Assembly (NCBI GenBank): GCA_012934845.2
Contig: WNNJ02002333.1
Span: forward strand, 1 to 64,000
Reading direction: 5' to 3'
DNA: 64,000 nucleotides
Source of the DNA: Pomphorhynchus laevis
Lineage: Eukaryota; Acanthocephala; Palaeacanthocephala; Echinorhynchida; Pomphorhynchidae
The translations under genes were made by a program, and so were the position numbers. This document shows positions 1-12,647 of the stretch, piece by piece. Under the pieces are notes generated by a model, which worked only from the letters and a program-made list of their open reading frames with translations, did no database searches and was not told where the DNA came from. Numbering within the stretch: the stretch's first letter is position 1; the number at the start of each line of letters is the position of its first letter.

Positions 1-379
1 ATTAAATATATTTTATATTATAATACAATATATTTTATAATATATAAAAAATAATGACATTTTTATATTAATACGATTTTTAATAGTATATATTAATTAT
101 GTAATTAATATATTATAATAATATGACAATATTATATATTATTATTCCTGACGTCATTTTGGTAATGCTATAATACTTAGATATTTCACACTTTGATAAT
201 TTATAAATTAACTTTGATATTTACAAACTGCGATTAGCTAATTTTAGTATTGTATCTAAAAAGACATTAAATATTCAAGTTAATGTTAAATTCATATAAT
301 TAAGTTTTTGAATGTTCTACAAATTTATGTTTGAATTTATGCTCGAGTTTTACAAAATATACTTTATACAGGATGTGGA

Positions 380-830
380 CGTTCACAGTATGGTTTACTA
401 CCGACTATCGCCTGACTTGAGTGGATCATTAGTTTGTGAAGACCCTGAGTGACATAATCGGAAGGCGGAGCGTTGTTGAATGCTGGTGGCTTAGATCCCA
501 CTTATATGCTGTGTGCCTAATGACTATTCTTGCTGAAAATAAAGTATCGAACATCACTGTTCTGTTGTTTATTGTTTTCTTTTCAGCCTGATGGTCATTT
601 TTGTAGGAAATTCTTTATTATTACAATATGTAGACGTTTACAGTAAATGAATTTGCGCGTTGGATCGGTTAGTGGGCTCAGATCTCTCTGGATCTGAGAC
701 CGTGAGTCATGTTGGAAGACTAACAATGTCATTATTGATTTGCTCTCGTCCAGTTTTTTGCTTTCTGTTGTCTCTGTTTCTGGTTATCCTTATGTTTGTT
801 ATTTAAGAAACCCTTACTTAAATAAATTTG
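380..830 (+). mobile_element. Two tandem LINE 3'-end fragments (family LINE-A)
   Basis: Two degenerate stretches (about 395-560 and 625-830) each resemble the 3' end of the LINE that lies on the minus strand at 38.7-42.6 kb. The shared block reads like 'GCGTTGGAT..GG....GGGCTCAGATC' followed by 'GGATCTGAG'. Base composition is richer in GC than the surroundings. Only the tail is present, so these look like 5'-truncated insertions or one insertion later duplicated. No coding potential remains. Confidence 0.6.
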
Positions 831-1846
831 TTTTATATTTGTTTAATGCAGCATTGTTTGCAAGCAAGTGACAATTCCAGATGTTGCTGATATTATTGTT
901 TTGAAGTTCCATAAGCTGCGCGTCAGCTTACTAGCAAAGAATTCGAGAAATTAAGCAATTTTAGAAATTAAATAATTTTTTACAGAGTTTGGAAAATCAA
1001 TGCTTAGTTCTTTTACCAAAACTCTCATTGCCGTAGTGAAATTAAAATTGCATTAAATGAATGCAATTTACTTGAGAGAAAACCTCTTGGCTTATTTAAA
1101 TTGTAAGTATCGTCTACTTTGATCATAATGGATACGTGATAAAGTTGTAGCAGTACAACTTCTTAGCTGCATTAATTTAAAAGACTGTTTTTAAAATAAT
1201 TACAAAGTATTTAATACATCAAATACTTGCATTAAACGATGCATTATAAATCTTTTAGATTTAAAAGTAAAATGCTAATGCACATCATTTGTGAATGACA
1301 GAATGTTTAATGTACATTAAATAAAAGTGCGTGAAAATAATCAAGCATTGATTAAAATTGTATTTTAAAGTTATCGATATAATTTGGATAGGTATTACCA
1401 CATGGCATAGCGGCACAAAGCACTGCAGCTTTTGCTCCTACATATTTTAGGTAATTATATTCACTAATTAGGTATATAGAATCCTGATATATACCCTAAA
1501 TTGCTATTGGTAAGTAATTTAGACGATTTGTTAAGGATATCCACGATGCGAAGTGCTTTCGTCAATAAGGACAGGTAAAAGTCATGTAATTATTACATAT
1601 TATTTACCGTTTTTGATTTGGTGGCCAGCAATTAAGCTTATAAATTGCTTTAAATCGATGAACTAAATGAAATGAAATTATTGACACAATGTTTTCATTT
1701 AGAAGAAACTAACATCGCTATTTTGTCAACTGTAATTTTAGATGCTAACTGTAATTTTTATATATTTAAGTTGCACACAGTCATTGGATTGCATTAATAA
1801 AACCGATTTATAGGTTGCTAATATGACTTTATCCTATATATTATAA
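831..1846. other. AT-rich region upstream of MADD
   Basis: About 1 kb before the MADD start codon. I see no ORF, RNA gene or clear repeat. It presumably contains the 5' UTR and promoter, but no TATA or initiator element can be separated from the general AT background. Confidence 0.4.
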
Positions 1847-2389
1847 ATGTCTAAAGATTTATTACTTCAATGTGTATTCTTATCAGTAAGCAGCAATGAT
1901 TCCACAACTAATAAGCAATGTATGCACAGATTATTCGCTAATGAAGATCATAAACATAATTCAACATTGGAATATTTCTGCAATCCAATTCATTCAAAAG
2001 ATGCGCATGGCTGTTCATTTTTCACACTTACAGACACAGAATCTATGTCTATTTCAAATGGAGTGTGCTCAAAATTCATCAGTCCAAATTCACCGGAACA
2101 TATAGTTAGCCTATGTTTACTGACAAAGGAACCATTCCTAATGCAGATGCAGAGACTACTTGTAAAACTGATAGTGTCACTTGAAAATATCGATTTTAAA
2201 GATGATCAAAGGTATAGAAGATCAGTATGAGCATCTTTTGAATTTTCAATAATGATCATCTTTAGATCTTCACAGAGCGTTTGGATTACACTACTCGAAA
2301 ACAATGCTGATAGTCAACACCCAGGATTTAATATCATCAATAACCTACTCTCGGTACCGAGTCCTAAATCGGGACAAACCTTAGTTCAG
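1847..2389 (+). CDS. MADD: MADD exons 1-2: uDENN domain
   Basis: Exon 1 (1847-2211, ends in phase 2) and exon 2 (2266-2389, ends in phase 0), separated by a 54-nt intron. Residues 1-163. The block '[20 protein letters not shown]' matches the uDENN core ('FVFTLTD...YGICVNF' in human MADD), and '[18 protein letters not shown]' matches its closing helix. Exon 2 supplies '[10 protein letters not shown]' and '[11 protein letters not shown]', the linker into cDENN. The acceptor at 2264-2265 is used rather than the one ten bases downstream, because only that frame gives the family sequence. Confidence 0.85.
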
Positions 2390-5300
2390 GTGAAGCATCA
2401 TTTGTTATTGTACATTTCTTATAAATAAAGTAGAGAACTTTGGACAATTTAATATTTTGATTCAATACAGGTACACTTAAATTCTAAGGAATGTTTCATT
2501 ATCTCATCCTTATTTAATTGTGTGTATACAAAGGCTATTTTGAATAACCCATCAACATGTTTCGTCGATGTTGAATTTAGTTAGATACTGGTAGCAATTC
2601 TACTTTGTATTTCCTGTCATTATATACCTGTATCAAGATATTTCCGAGTTTATCGCGAACTATATTGTGTCTTATTAATATTAAACCGCTAGCTTACCAT
2701 GTAGAATCATAATCCACTATCTTTATCGTGCAACGCTTTCATCAACATTTCTCTAAAGAAAAAATTCGAAATTATTAAAGTAGTTAATTAGCGATAAAAT
2801 ATTATTATTAATATTCACATATTATTATACAGAATAATATTATGTATATGAATATTATAAATTAGAAATCAATGCTGATAGTCAACACCCAGGATATTAT
2901 ATTATCAATAACCTACTCTCGGTACCGAGTCCTAAATCGGGACAAACCTTAGTTCAGGTGAAGCATCATTTGTTATTGTATATCTTATAAATAAAGCAGA
3001 GAACTTTGAACGATTTAATATTATGATATTAATATATTAATACGATTCAATATTGTAATATTGAATCGTTATATTATACATCTTTTATTATATTATATTA
3101 TACATCTTTTATTTGTATGTTGTATTTCATTTATTGTTTTTTTGTTGTATTTATTTATTTTTATTTTATTTATTTATATATTTATTTTATGTTGTAAATT
3201 TTGTTCTATTTAATTGCTTTTAAGTTATTAAGTTTTAAAATCGATTTCTTAATTATAAAATTCACTCATTGATTTAAAATTTCAGCACTATTTTCTAATT
3301 CATGCTTATTTTCAAACAAGCATGAATTATTAATTCTTAAAAAAGGGAGAAGTTTGCATCCCAAGGTGTTTACACTTTAAAATGTAAACTGCTTCACGTG
3401 ATCACGTTTAAGAGACCAGGTAATGGCCAATAGCTAGGTCGCGTAGCGCGTGGAGTGAAGGTGGTATATCTTTATAGATCTAAAACTACTATTAATTTAT
3501 ATCGTAAAGATGACATATTTAAATTTACAAGAAACATATTTTTTGCATGAGCATTCATGCATACCATATAATATAAAATATAATACATTAAATAATGAAA
3601 TTTTAAGAATTGCAACAATATGTAATGATATTGGCTTCTAAAATCATAAAATAGATCTTTAACTTACTATAATACATGTAAGCAGAAAATTAATATATAC
3701 CAATAATATAAAGATAATTAATTTAGTGCATATGGATATACTAATATACTTTCATTAAATAAGATACTAGATAGTTATTTCAGAGGAAATACATCATTAG
3801 CATGTATTTGGCCCCGCTGCTATGTTGGGTAGAAGAGTTAGGGACCGAAACCTGATAGCATAGCAGTTCCTCCTGATGACCTCTAATTCATTCTGATAAA
3901 CGTCTGTTATTTATTAGTCAATTCATAAAAATGACTTTATTTAAATTTTATTTTTTATTTTTTTTAACTTGATTTAAATTATAGAAAATCTAAAAACAAT
4001 TATTAATTTTATTATTTAATTATTAAATTTGATTTAGCATTATTATGTTTTGTTTATTTTATAATTATATTAACAATACGTAGACTCAGTTAGCTGATTT
4101 AACTAATTATATAATAATTATTGATGTAATGATCATTGTTACAAAAATTACTTGTTGATTTAATAAAGATATTTGTTAACCATTACGATTGATTAAATTG
4201 ATTAGTTTATATTAATAATGTATATTAATACTTATTTGATTTTTATTAAACTTTCTAAAACTGTTTTATTAAACTGTTTCACTATTATAAAGATTTTTAT
4301 TAAACTTTTGTCTTATACACCTGGATATATTAAATGTAATATGTAAATGAAGCCGTAAAATAATACATTATGCATATTATCTTGTAAAATATCGATAAAA
4401 TCTTTATTAAATATAATATTCATGTAATATTATGGTTCATCGTTTAATATCACATGATTCGTGCATATGATTAGCGTGACTTTCAATGTTTGATCATATA
4501 ATTACCGAATTCGCAATGATCTAGTTTTATTCAAATCTAAAAGAAGTCATTAATTAATATCATATTTTTAATATTTTAATATAAAAATATTAATTCCTTA
4601 TATGATACAAATAATTGTACAATATTTTTGTAATATTTTTATATGTAATGGTTACAACTATATTAAATTTATAATATTTAATGATAAAACATTAATATTA
4701 TATATTTATATTTTATATTAATAAAAAATATTATATAACTATTTATATCATATAAGTATTTAATATTTTTATAATAAAATTTTAAAAATATTTAAATATT
4801 AATATTTAAATATTTTTAAAATTTTATTATAAAAATATTAAATACTTATATGATATAAATAGTTATATAATATTTTTGTATATTTGTGAAATCCAAAGCT
4901 CGTATCTCACTATTAAGTAAATAGTGGGATCAGCAAACTATATAGTCGCATTCTTAATGATAGTATTCTAAATGCAATATTTAAGTGCCATTTTGTATAG
5001 TCATTTAAAAATTTTTAAATTTAAATGATTTTATGTTAAAAAATTTATATTTTAAATTAGATTTTGATTTCCCCTTCCTTAAGTCCGGTAAATTTTGCTT
5101 TGCCGAACGCTACTCGACTTCCTTTGGTGGATATTCCATTACACTTTCTGCTGGAATTTATTGGTACAAAGATGTTTGTCGATATTCTGAGTTTGCTTCT
5201 ACTAGAGCAAAAGGTATTTATTATTTATTTGCCTATTAAAAATCTAATGTCAAATGTTACAAATCTATCATTACAATAAACTATAAACTTAAATTTCCGA

Positions 5301-8300
5301 AAATTTATAACTTCGTTACTACCAATTGGGCAACTACGAAAAATATAGCCCAAAGCAATTAAGATGTCATCGCTTGGTATTCCCTTCACAGTATACTTTG
5401 CTGAGGATTCAGCACGATAGAATGTACATGGCGATATGTTTTCTATTGCAAGCATTTTGGCTAAAAATACAGCGTCAAACTGCAGCAAATAATCGTTTTA
5501 TTCTAAGGATATAAAGTAAATTGACCCTTTAACATTTCCAGCAGTTTGCTGGTGGGTAAACATTTTCTAAACAGTATCGAAACATATTCGAAACTCGATA
5601 AGTGTTTCGAAAATTTTACCTTCACTCAAATGTTGCATCTTTTTTGAAAAAAGTAAATTCAAATTCAGTTTAAGTAGGTTCAAACCAGTAGCGGTTTAAA
5701 ATGGTATGCACTCAAATTAGATTTGAAAAATGAATTTATAAAATATCCACAAAGAATAGAACCTATTAATTCATACCATGATATAAACTTGCATATATTA
5801 AGATTGTCGTATATTGTTGAATATTAAATAATAATTAAAGAATAATAATTTAATTATTATTTTTTGGAAAAATAATAAATAATTATTATTTATAATAATT
5901 ATTAGTGAACAAAGCAATTCTGCTGTGTGAGTATTTATTTTTATTTATAAAAATAAATAAATGAATGTTTATTTTTACAGCTATCTTCCAGACTATGTAC
6001 ATCACATAATTATATAATTGTAATATATAAGCATTATATAATGCTTATATAATTTGCTTATATAAGCATTATATAATCTAATTATATAATTTGCTTATAA
6101 AAGCAAATTCATGTAGTATATTCAGATCTAGTGAACCAACGTTACTAATCGTTTTCAAGCAGCAAACCCTAGTTTCGAAAATATCCGTTTACATCCAATT
6201 TACAAGATAAGCATTCAAACATTTCTTTTATTTTGAATCAAATTTCTAATTTTTCAAATATAAAATGTTTTGTGAAGGATCTCATATTGTAAGCTTTAAA
6301 AATACTAAACAGGCTACAGATTAGTTTATTACTGATTATTTTATTAAATTTATTACTTAATTCAGTAAATTTAAGATTTAATAAAATTCATATAATTAAC
6401 GTTTAAAATCCTTATAGTCAGCTGTGGTTTACGAAATACAGTGCATATTTAAACAAAGATTTAATAACTTATGACTGTCTTTAAGTCGTTAGTAGTGCCT
6501 TTGCTTTATCAACCTAGAGTAATGTTTTCCTGCATAAGTTTTCTTATTAAAGACAATTTACACATGCAGAATTTATGTATTAAAAAGTAAAAGATAGTTT
6601 TTTTTGAATTTTAAAACGATACTACGGAACGAATAAGAAGCACATCTACATTATATTACAAGTTGCTCTAATTCTTTAGATATACTGTGACTTTTTGTGA
6701 TCATATAATCAAAGAATACATGCAAATATTTACTAGATAAGCATTCAAACATTTCTTTTATTTTAAATAAAATTTGTAAATTCTGAAATATGAGAATTTA
6801 TGTGAAATGTTAAGGTGTTGTTTGTGTCAGATGATTACAAAGTGTGCAGCAAGTGTGTAATAGCGATGATCTCATTATTATATCCGTTACAATACATGTT
6901 TCCAATCATACCCTTGCTTCCGAATACCCTTCCATATGCCGAGCAAGTATATCAAGTGATTGTTAATTCGCCGTATATTACACGTTTTTAGTAGCTTCTC
7001 CAAGCACCAACTCCGTTTTTTATCGGAGTTACAAAATCATTTATTCACAATGACTTAGCCTTACACTCTGATATATGGATTCTGAATTTAGATACTGGAA
7101 AGGTGATACTTTTATATTTATTAATCCTAATTAGTAATCTAAATTATAATACAGAATTATAATTGAATTAAAATAAATTATTTTATTATTATTTAATTAT
7201 TTATTAGTAAATAATTATGTTATTATTTAATTTTAATATTAGCAATTAAATGTTAATTTAAGATAAAATTTCACCTGCGAAATTAAACCAATGAAATTTA
7301 GAAATAGAAGCCAAGTTTTTGAGGAAAACATGCTTTCACAATGAACATAAATTATTATTACATCTGTGAAAATTTAAGATTTGGTCAAAGCAGCACAAAA
7401 GAAAAACTCTTGTAAAATAAACACATGATTTTTATGTCATAAATTTTAAATTCGTATAAAATTTATTTAAATTGTAAATTTTATATGATTTTACCGAAAA
7501 TAATTAAACTGAAATTTAAATTATAAATTTAAATTTTGAATAAAATATTTACTGTTTGATTTTATTTTTATGGTTCCCTAGCTTAATGTATTTATTAAAT
7601 CATTTATGATTAAATGTTTCTATTAAATCATTTAAATGATTTTTTAGAATCATTTAAATGAATTAAAATCATTTATCTATTAAATCAGGTTTTGTTATGA
7701 GTTAATATATCTATTAAAATAGATACATTATTAAATAGATATATTATTATCCATCAATAAAACCTTCGGCTTAAGAGTTTCAATTTATATAACTATTTTC
7801 TGTTTGATTTTATTTTTATAGTAACCTAGTTCAAAATATGTAAAATAAAATAGATACATTATTGAATAGATATATTATTTTAAATAGTTGATACTGATCC
7901 ATTATTGATAAATAATTATTAAAGCTGGAACAAAGGAAGAAATTATTTTTGATATTTCGCCAACTAGTGTTAGCATCTGTAGAAAATTCTGAAGATGAAT
8001 TTTTATTGATGAATTTTATCCATCAATAAAACCTTCCGCTTAAGAGTTTAAATTTATTACTATTTTCTGTTTAATAATATTTTCAGTAACCTAGTTTAAA
8101 ATATGTATCTATTAAAATATTTAAATGATTTTGAAGAAAACCAATATCATTACATATTGTTGCAATTCTTAAAATTTCATTATTTAATGTATTATATTTT
8201 ATATTATATGGTATGCATGAATGCTCATGCAAAAATATGTTTCTTGTAAATTTAAATATGTCATCTTTACGATATAAATTAATAGTAGTTTTAGTTAATG

Positions 8301-11300
8301 TTAATTTAATGTTCATATCTAGATATACACCTTCTTTATCATTAATATTGGTTTTGTTAAGAATAAGGCTTTCTGGATAAATTTAATGCTTACAAAACGA
8401 CAATTATTAAAATTAAATCAGCTAACTGAGTCTATGTATTTAATATAATGATAAAATAAACAAAACATAATAATGCTAAATCAAAATTTAATAAATAATA
8501 AAATTAATAATTGTTTTTAGATTTTCTATAATTTAAATCAAGTTAAAATAAAAAAATTAAATTTGAAAAGTCATTTTTATAAATTGACTAATAAATAACA
8601 GACGTTATATCAGAAACTGAATTAGAGGTCATCAGGAGGAACTGCTATGTTACCAGGTTTCGGTCCCTAACTCTTCTACCCAACATAGCAGCAAGGCCAA
8701 ATACATGCTAATGATGTATTTCCTCTGATGAAATAGTATCTTATATAGTATATAGTATATATAGTATATATATCTTATATCTTATATAAGATATAAGACT
8801 GCTTCCACACATTAGGAAGAGATCTTTCTAAAGACAGCCAATATCATTACATATTGTTGCAATTCTTAAAATTTCATTATTTAATGTATTAAATATATAA
8901 TATTATATTATATTACTTAAACATTTTTGCTTATGCAAAAATGTTTAAGTAAATTTTCAGATTAAAACCCGAAAGAAAAACTTAATTGCTTTAAATTTGT
9001 ATTTCATTAATGTGTATGTAATTACTTATACTTATGTAATTATATAATTGAAATTATTTGATGTTGTCGAATAATATCAATATACATAATATTATCATGT
9101 GTTATTATATATAACTTATGTTGTCGAATACTGTCTAATTTGAATACATATTTTAATTTATCCATAGTTGAATAATACAAACAAGGACATGGAACGGGTT
9201 GCAATTCCGGAACTTGTCGCTAATTCCTTAATACAAGGTTTAGATACGGTATGATTGTTATATGTGACTATTAGTTTACTCTTATTTTTAAGATAATGAA
9301 AGACTTGAATAATGAATCCGTGGATGGCGATGAAGTAGACATTAATCTTCGAATATTAATGGTAGATTTCATTAAATCTTCTTTTGATACATTTTTAATG
9401 TATTTAATTATTAGATGCTTGTATTTATACGTCAATTATAGTTTTATGAAATTAGATGCATACTAGATGCATATTAGATACATCATGCATATTATATATA
9501 TATTAATATATATCAAATCATACATATTAGATGCTTGATGTTGAAAATTTACATTCTAGTTATTTCTAGTCATTTTTCAGTGTGTAATTATTAAAATTTT
9601 ATGTGAGTTTAAATATATTGTATTTATATATATTATTCATTTTAATAATCAATTCATTAATATTTGTATATAAAAATTTTATTTTGATTTTTCGATTCAA
9701 AGTTAATGTCCAAAATGATTTGATTAAAACTTTAAAATACTGTTCGAATTGGCTATTTTTTCAAATTACATGAACAAGTAAAAGAATAGAGTCGTAAAAA
9801 TTTTACTTTGAATTCAAAAAACTTTTTAATGAAATATATATTTCTATATCAATGTTTGAATTGAAATTATCAAATTGCAATAATTTTATTAAAATATTAT
9901 AATTTAAATAAATTTTGTTTTTCAAAATTGACATTTGCGCATAAATTGTTTTTATGCACAGCGTAGAAATATTAAAAAATTTACTCAATTTACTTAATGT
10001 AAGTTACATTTTACTTAATGTAAGTTATCACTAGAATGCGCTATTATATTATTAATATTATTATATATTAATGTTACACTAAACGTTTTATATTTTGAAT
10101 ATTTTTAATTTTATAATTATATAATTATTTTCTTAAATAATTAAAATTGTTACATAATCGTAATTAAAATCTATAGTGTGTTCACGAACATAACATCCGC
10201 ATTCTAGACCAGCAACGGATTGTAGTTGTAACAACCTTAAAAGTGGTCCAGTGAAATAAATTTACATCTTTATCAGCATTAAGTAAACAACTATTGATAA
10301 ATTATTCTCATAATTTATAAATAAAAATTTATATTCATTACATTTCAGCAATTAAATTAGTAATTAATAGCTATTAAGAAACTATTGAGTATATGAATAT
10401 TAGAATTATGCCCAAATTATGTTTTCCGCAACACTCTTTTGTGTTAATTTTAAAATATTGAAAATAAAACATTGTTAAATTTAATTTAAAATATGAATAT
10501 TCATACTTTATTAAATAAAAATAAGTTTATAATAAATCAACGATTCACAACATAATGTCTTCATGTTCATCCTAAGACTTCAAATATAATAATTTGCAAA
10601 TCATTTTTCTATTAAAAATATATTTTTATTAAATTCCTTAACTGACACAGTCTTTACAATTTTAATATGTGGACTATTATTTTTGAGCGATATCGAATTA
10701 TCGTAGACAACATTATCTATCAACATTAGTTGTTTGTACTATAAATTATATTATAATTTATATAATATTAAATGGCTTTTTAATAAAGAACGTTTTTTAT
10801 ATTAAAATATTTTCTCTCAACCTTGTCTAAACATGTTGATTGATTGGATATATATTCTTAAACAGGTGAATTTCTTTGGAATGCCAGCAATGCTGGAACA
10901 TATTGAAGAACATACAAGAATTATCAGGCTTCTACCCAGACCAGTTGTTGCATTCCAAAGAGAAAGTTTTGTGCATTCAAGACGTTTAAATTCTCGATTT
11001 ATAGAAAAACTCTCAAAAACACAGGTATGATACTGAAAAACGTTATTTAATTTATTTATTAAAAATATAATTATTTCTAAATATTATGTCCAAATTAAAA
11101 CTACTACTTCTAATTAATATACATCTATATTTTTTACACAATCCAAGCGACATCTGCACAATCAAAGCGACATTTTAGCCTTTCAGTTTCTTGACGATTA
11201 CATAAAAACATTTTTAATTACATTTTTGATTTATCAATTTCGATTAATGAATTGATAAATATTAATGAATTGAGTACCGCAATTTTCTAAAATATGCCCT

Positions 11301-12549
11301 TGAAAAAAAAACAGCTCATAAGATTCAGTTTCTAAAATGTTGTAAATTAAGATAAGAATTGCTAGAATTCTTGGAATAAAATTATATTAGAAATTATATT
11401 CGTATAATAGAATTAAAAAATAATAATTATTATTAGAAAACTAATAATCTATTTTGAAACTATTTAAATTATATATAACAATTATATATAACAATTATAT
11501 GGATTATATGTTATAACAATCGCAATAACAATTTATAAAATGACGCATTCCTTTTGGAATCCTGTGAGAAATTATGTGCCCTCGTAATCAACGGATACGC
11601 ATTTGTGCCTTATATAAAGAATAACTAGAAGGTCCACACACGCAACAAGCCAGTAAAAACGCTTCTGCACCTGAGCTTCGTATAGCATCGTGAGGAATTG
11701 CTGGTGTCTTTATAGTTATCACAAAAGCAGTCGAAACGTACCCTAACCACTTCATCCGACTGACGATGACTGCTGGGTGGTTAGGATCGTCTCGGAGTGA
11801 TACATTAGACTGATGGAGCTGATGATCGAAGTCCAGTTATTTAGCAGCAAATTTGGATTAAAAATCAATCGTAGCCAGCTTTGGCTCCTGGACCACAGTT
11901 TCAAGCGATTTTTCGCAATAACAATTTATAAAATGACGCATTCCTTTTGGAATCCTGTGAGAAATTCAGTGCCCTCGTAATCAACGGATACGCATTTGTG
12001 CCTTATATAAAGAATAACTAGAAGGTCCACACACGCAACAAGCCAGTAAAAACGCTTCTGCACCTGAGCTTCGTATAGCATCGTGAGGAATTGCTGGTGT
12101 CTTTATAGTTATCACAAAAGCAGTCGAAACGTACCCTAACCACTTCATCCGACTGACGATGACTGCTGGGTGGTTAGGATCGTCTCGGAGTGATACATTA
12201 GACTGATGGAGCTGATGATCGAAGTTCAGCTATTTAGCAGCTAATATGGATTAAAAATCAATCGTAGCCAGCTTTGGCTCCTGGACCACAGTTTCAGGCG
12301 ATTTTTCGCAATAACAATATATATATATTGTTAATATATATTAACAATAATATAATATAAACTTTAAAAAAACTTTAAAAAAGTTTGAGATAAAACGTTT
12401 AAATAAATTATGTGTCTTTGCCTGTTTTCTACACTTCATTAAATGGATCCAGGTACGCAGCTTGAACTCAATCAACCTATATATATTATATATATTAGGT
12501 GTTGATTTTGTAGCTGCGGGTTGGGATCTATCATGGATGCTTTCATATG

Positions 12550-12647
<98 letters not shown>

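Noticed and set aside
11804-11870. A canonical hammerhead inside family A using the second CTGATGA (GCTGATGATCGAAG)
   Set aside because: There is no room for stem II and the following box is GAAG, not GAAA; no canonical-order hammerhead was found in the unit.
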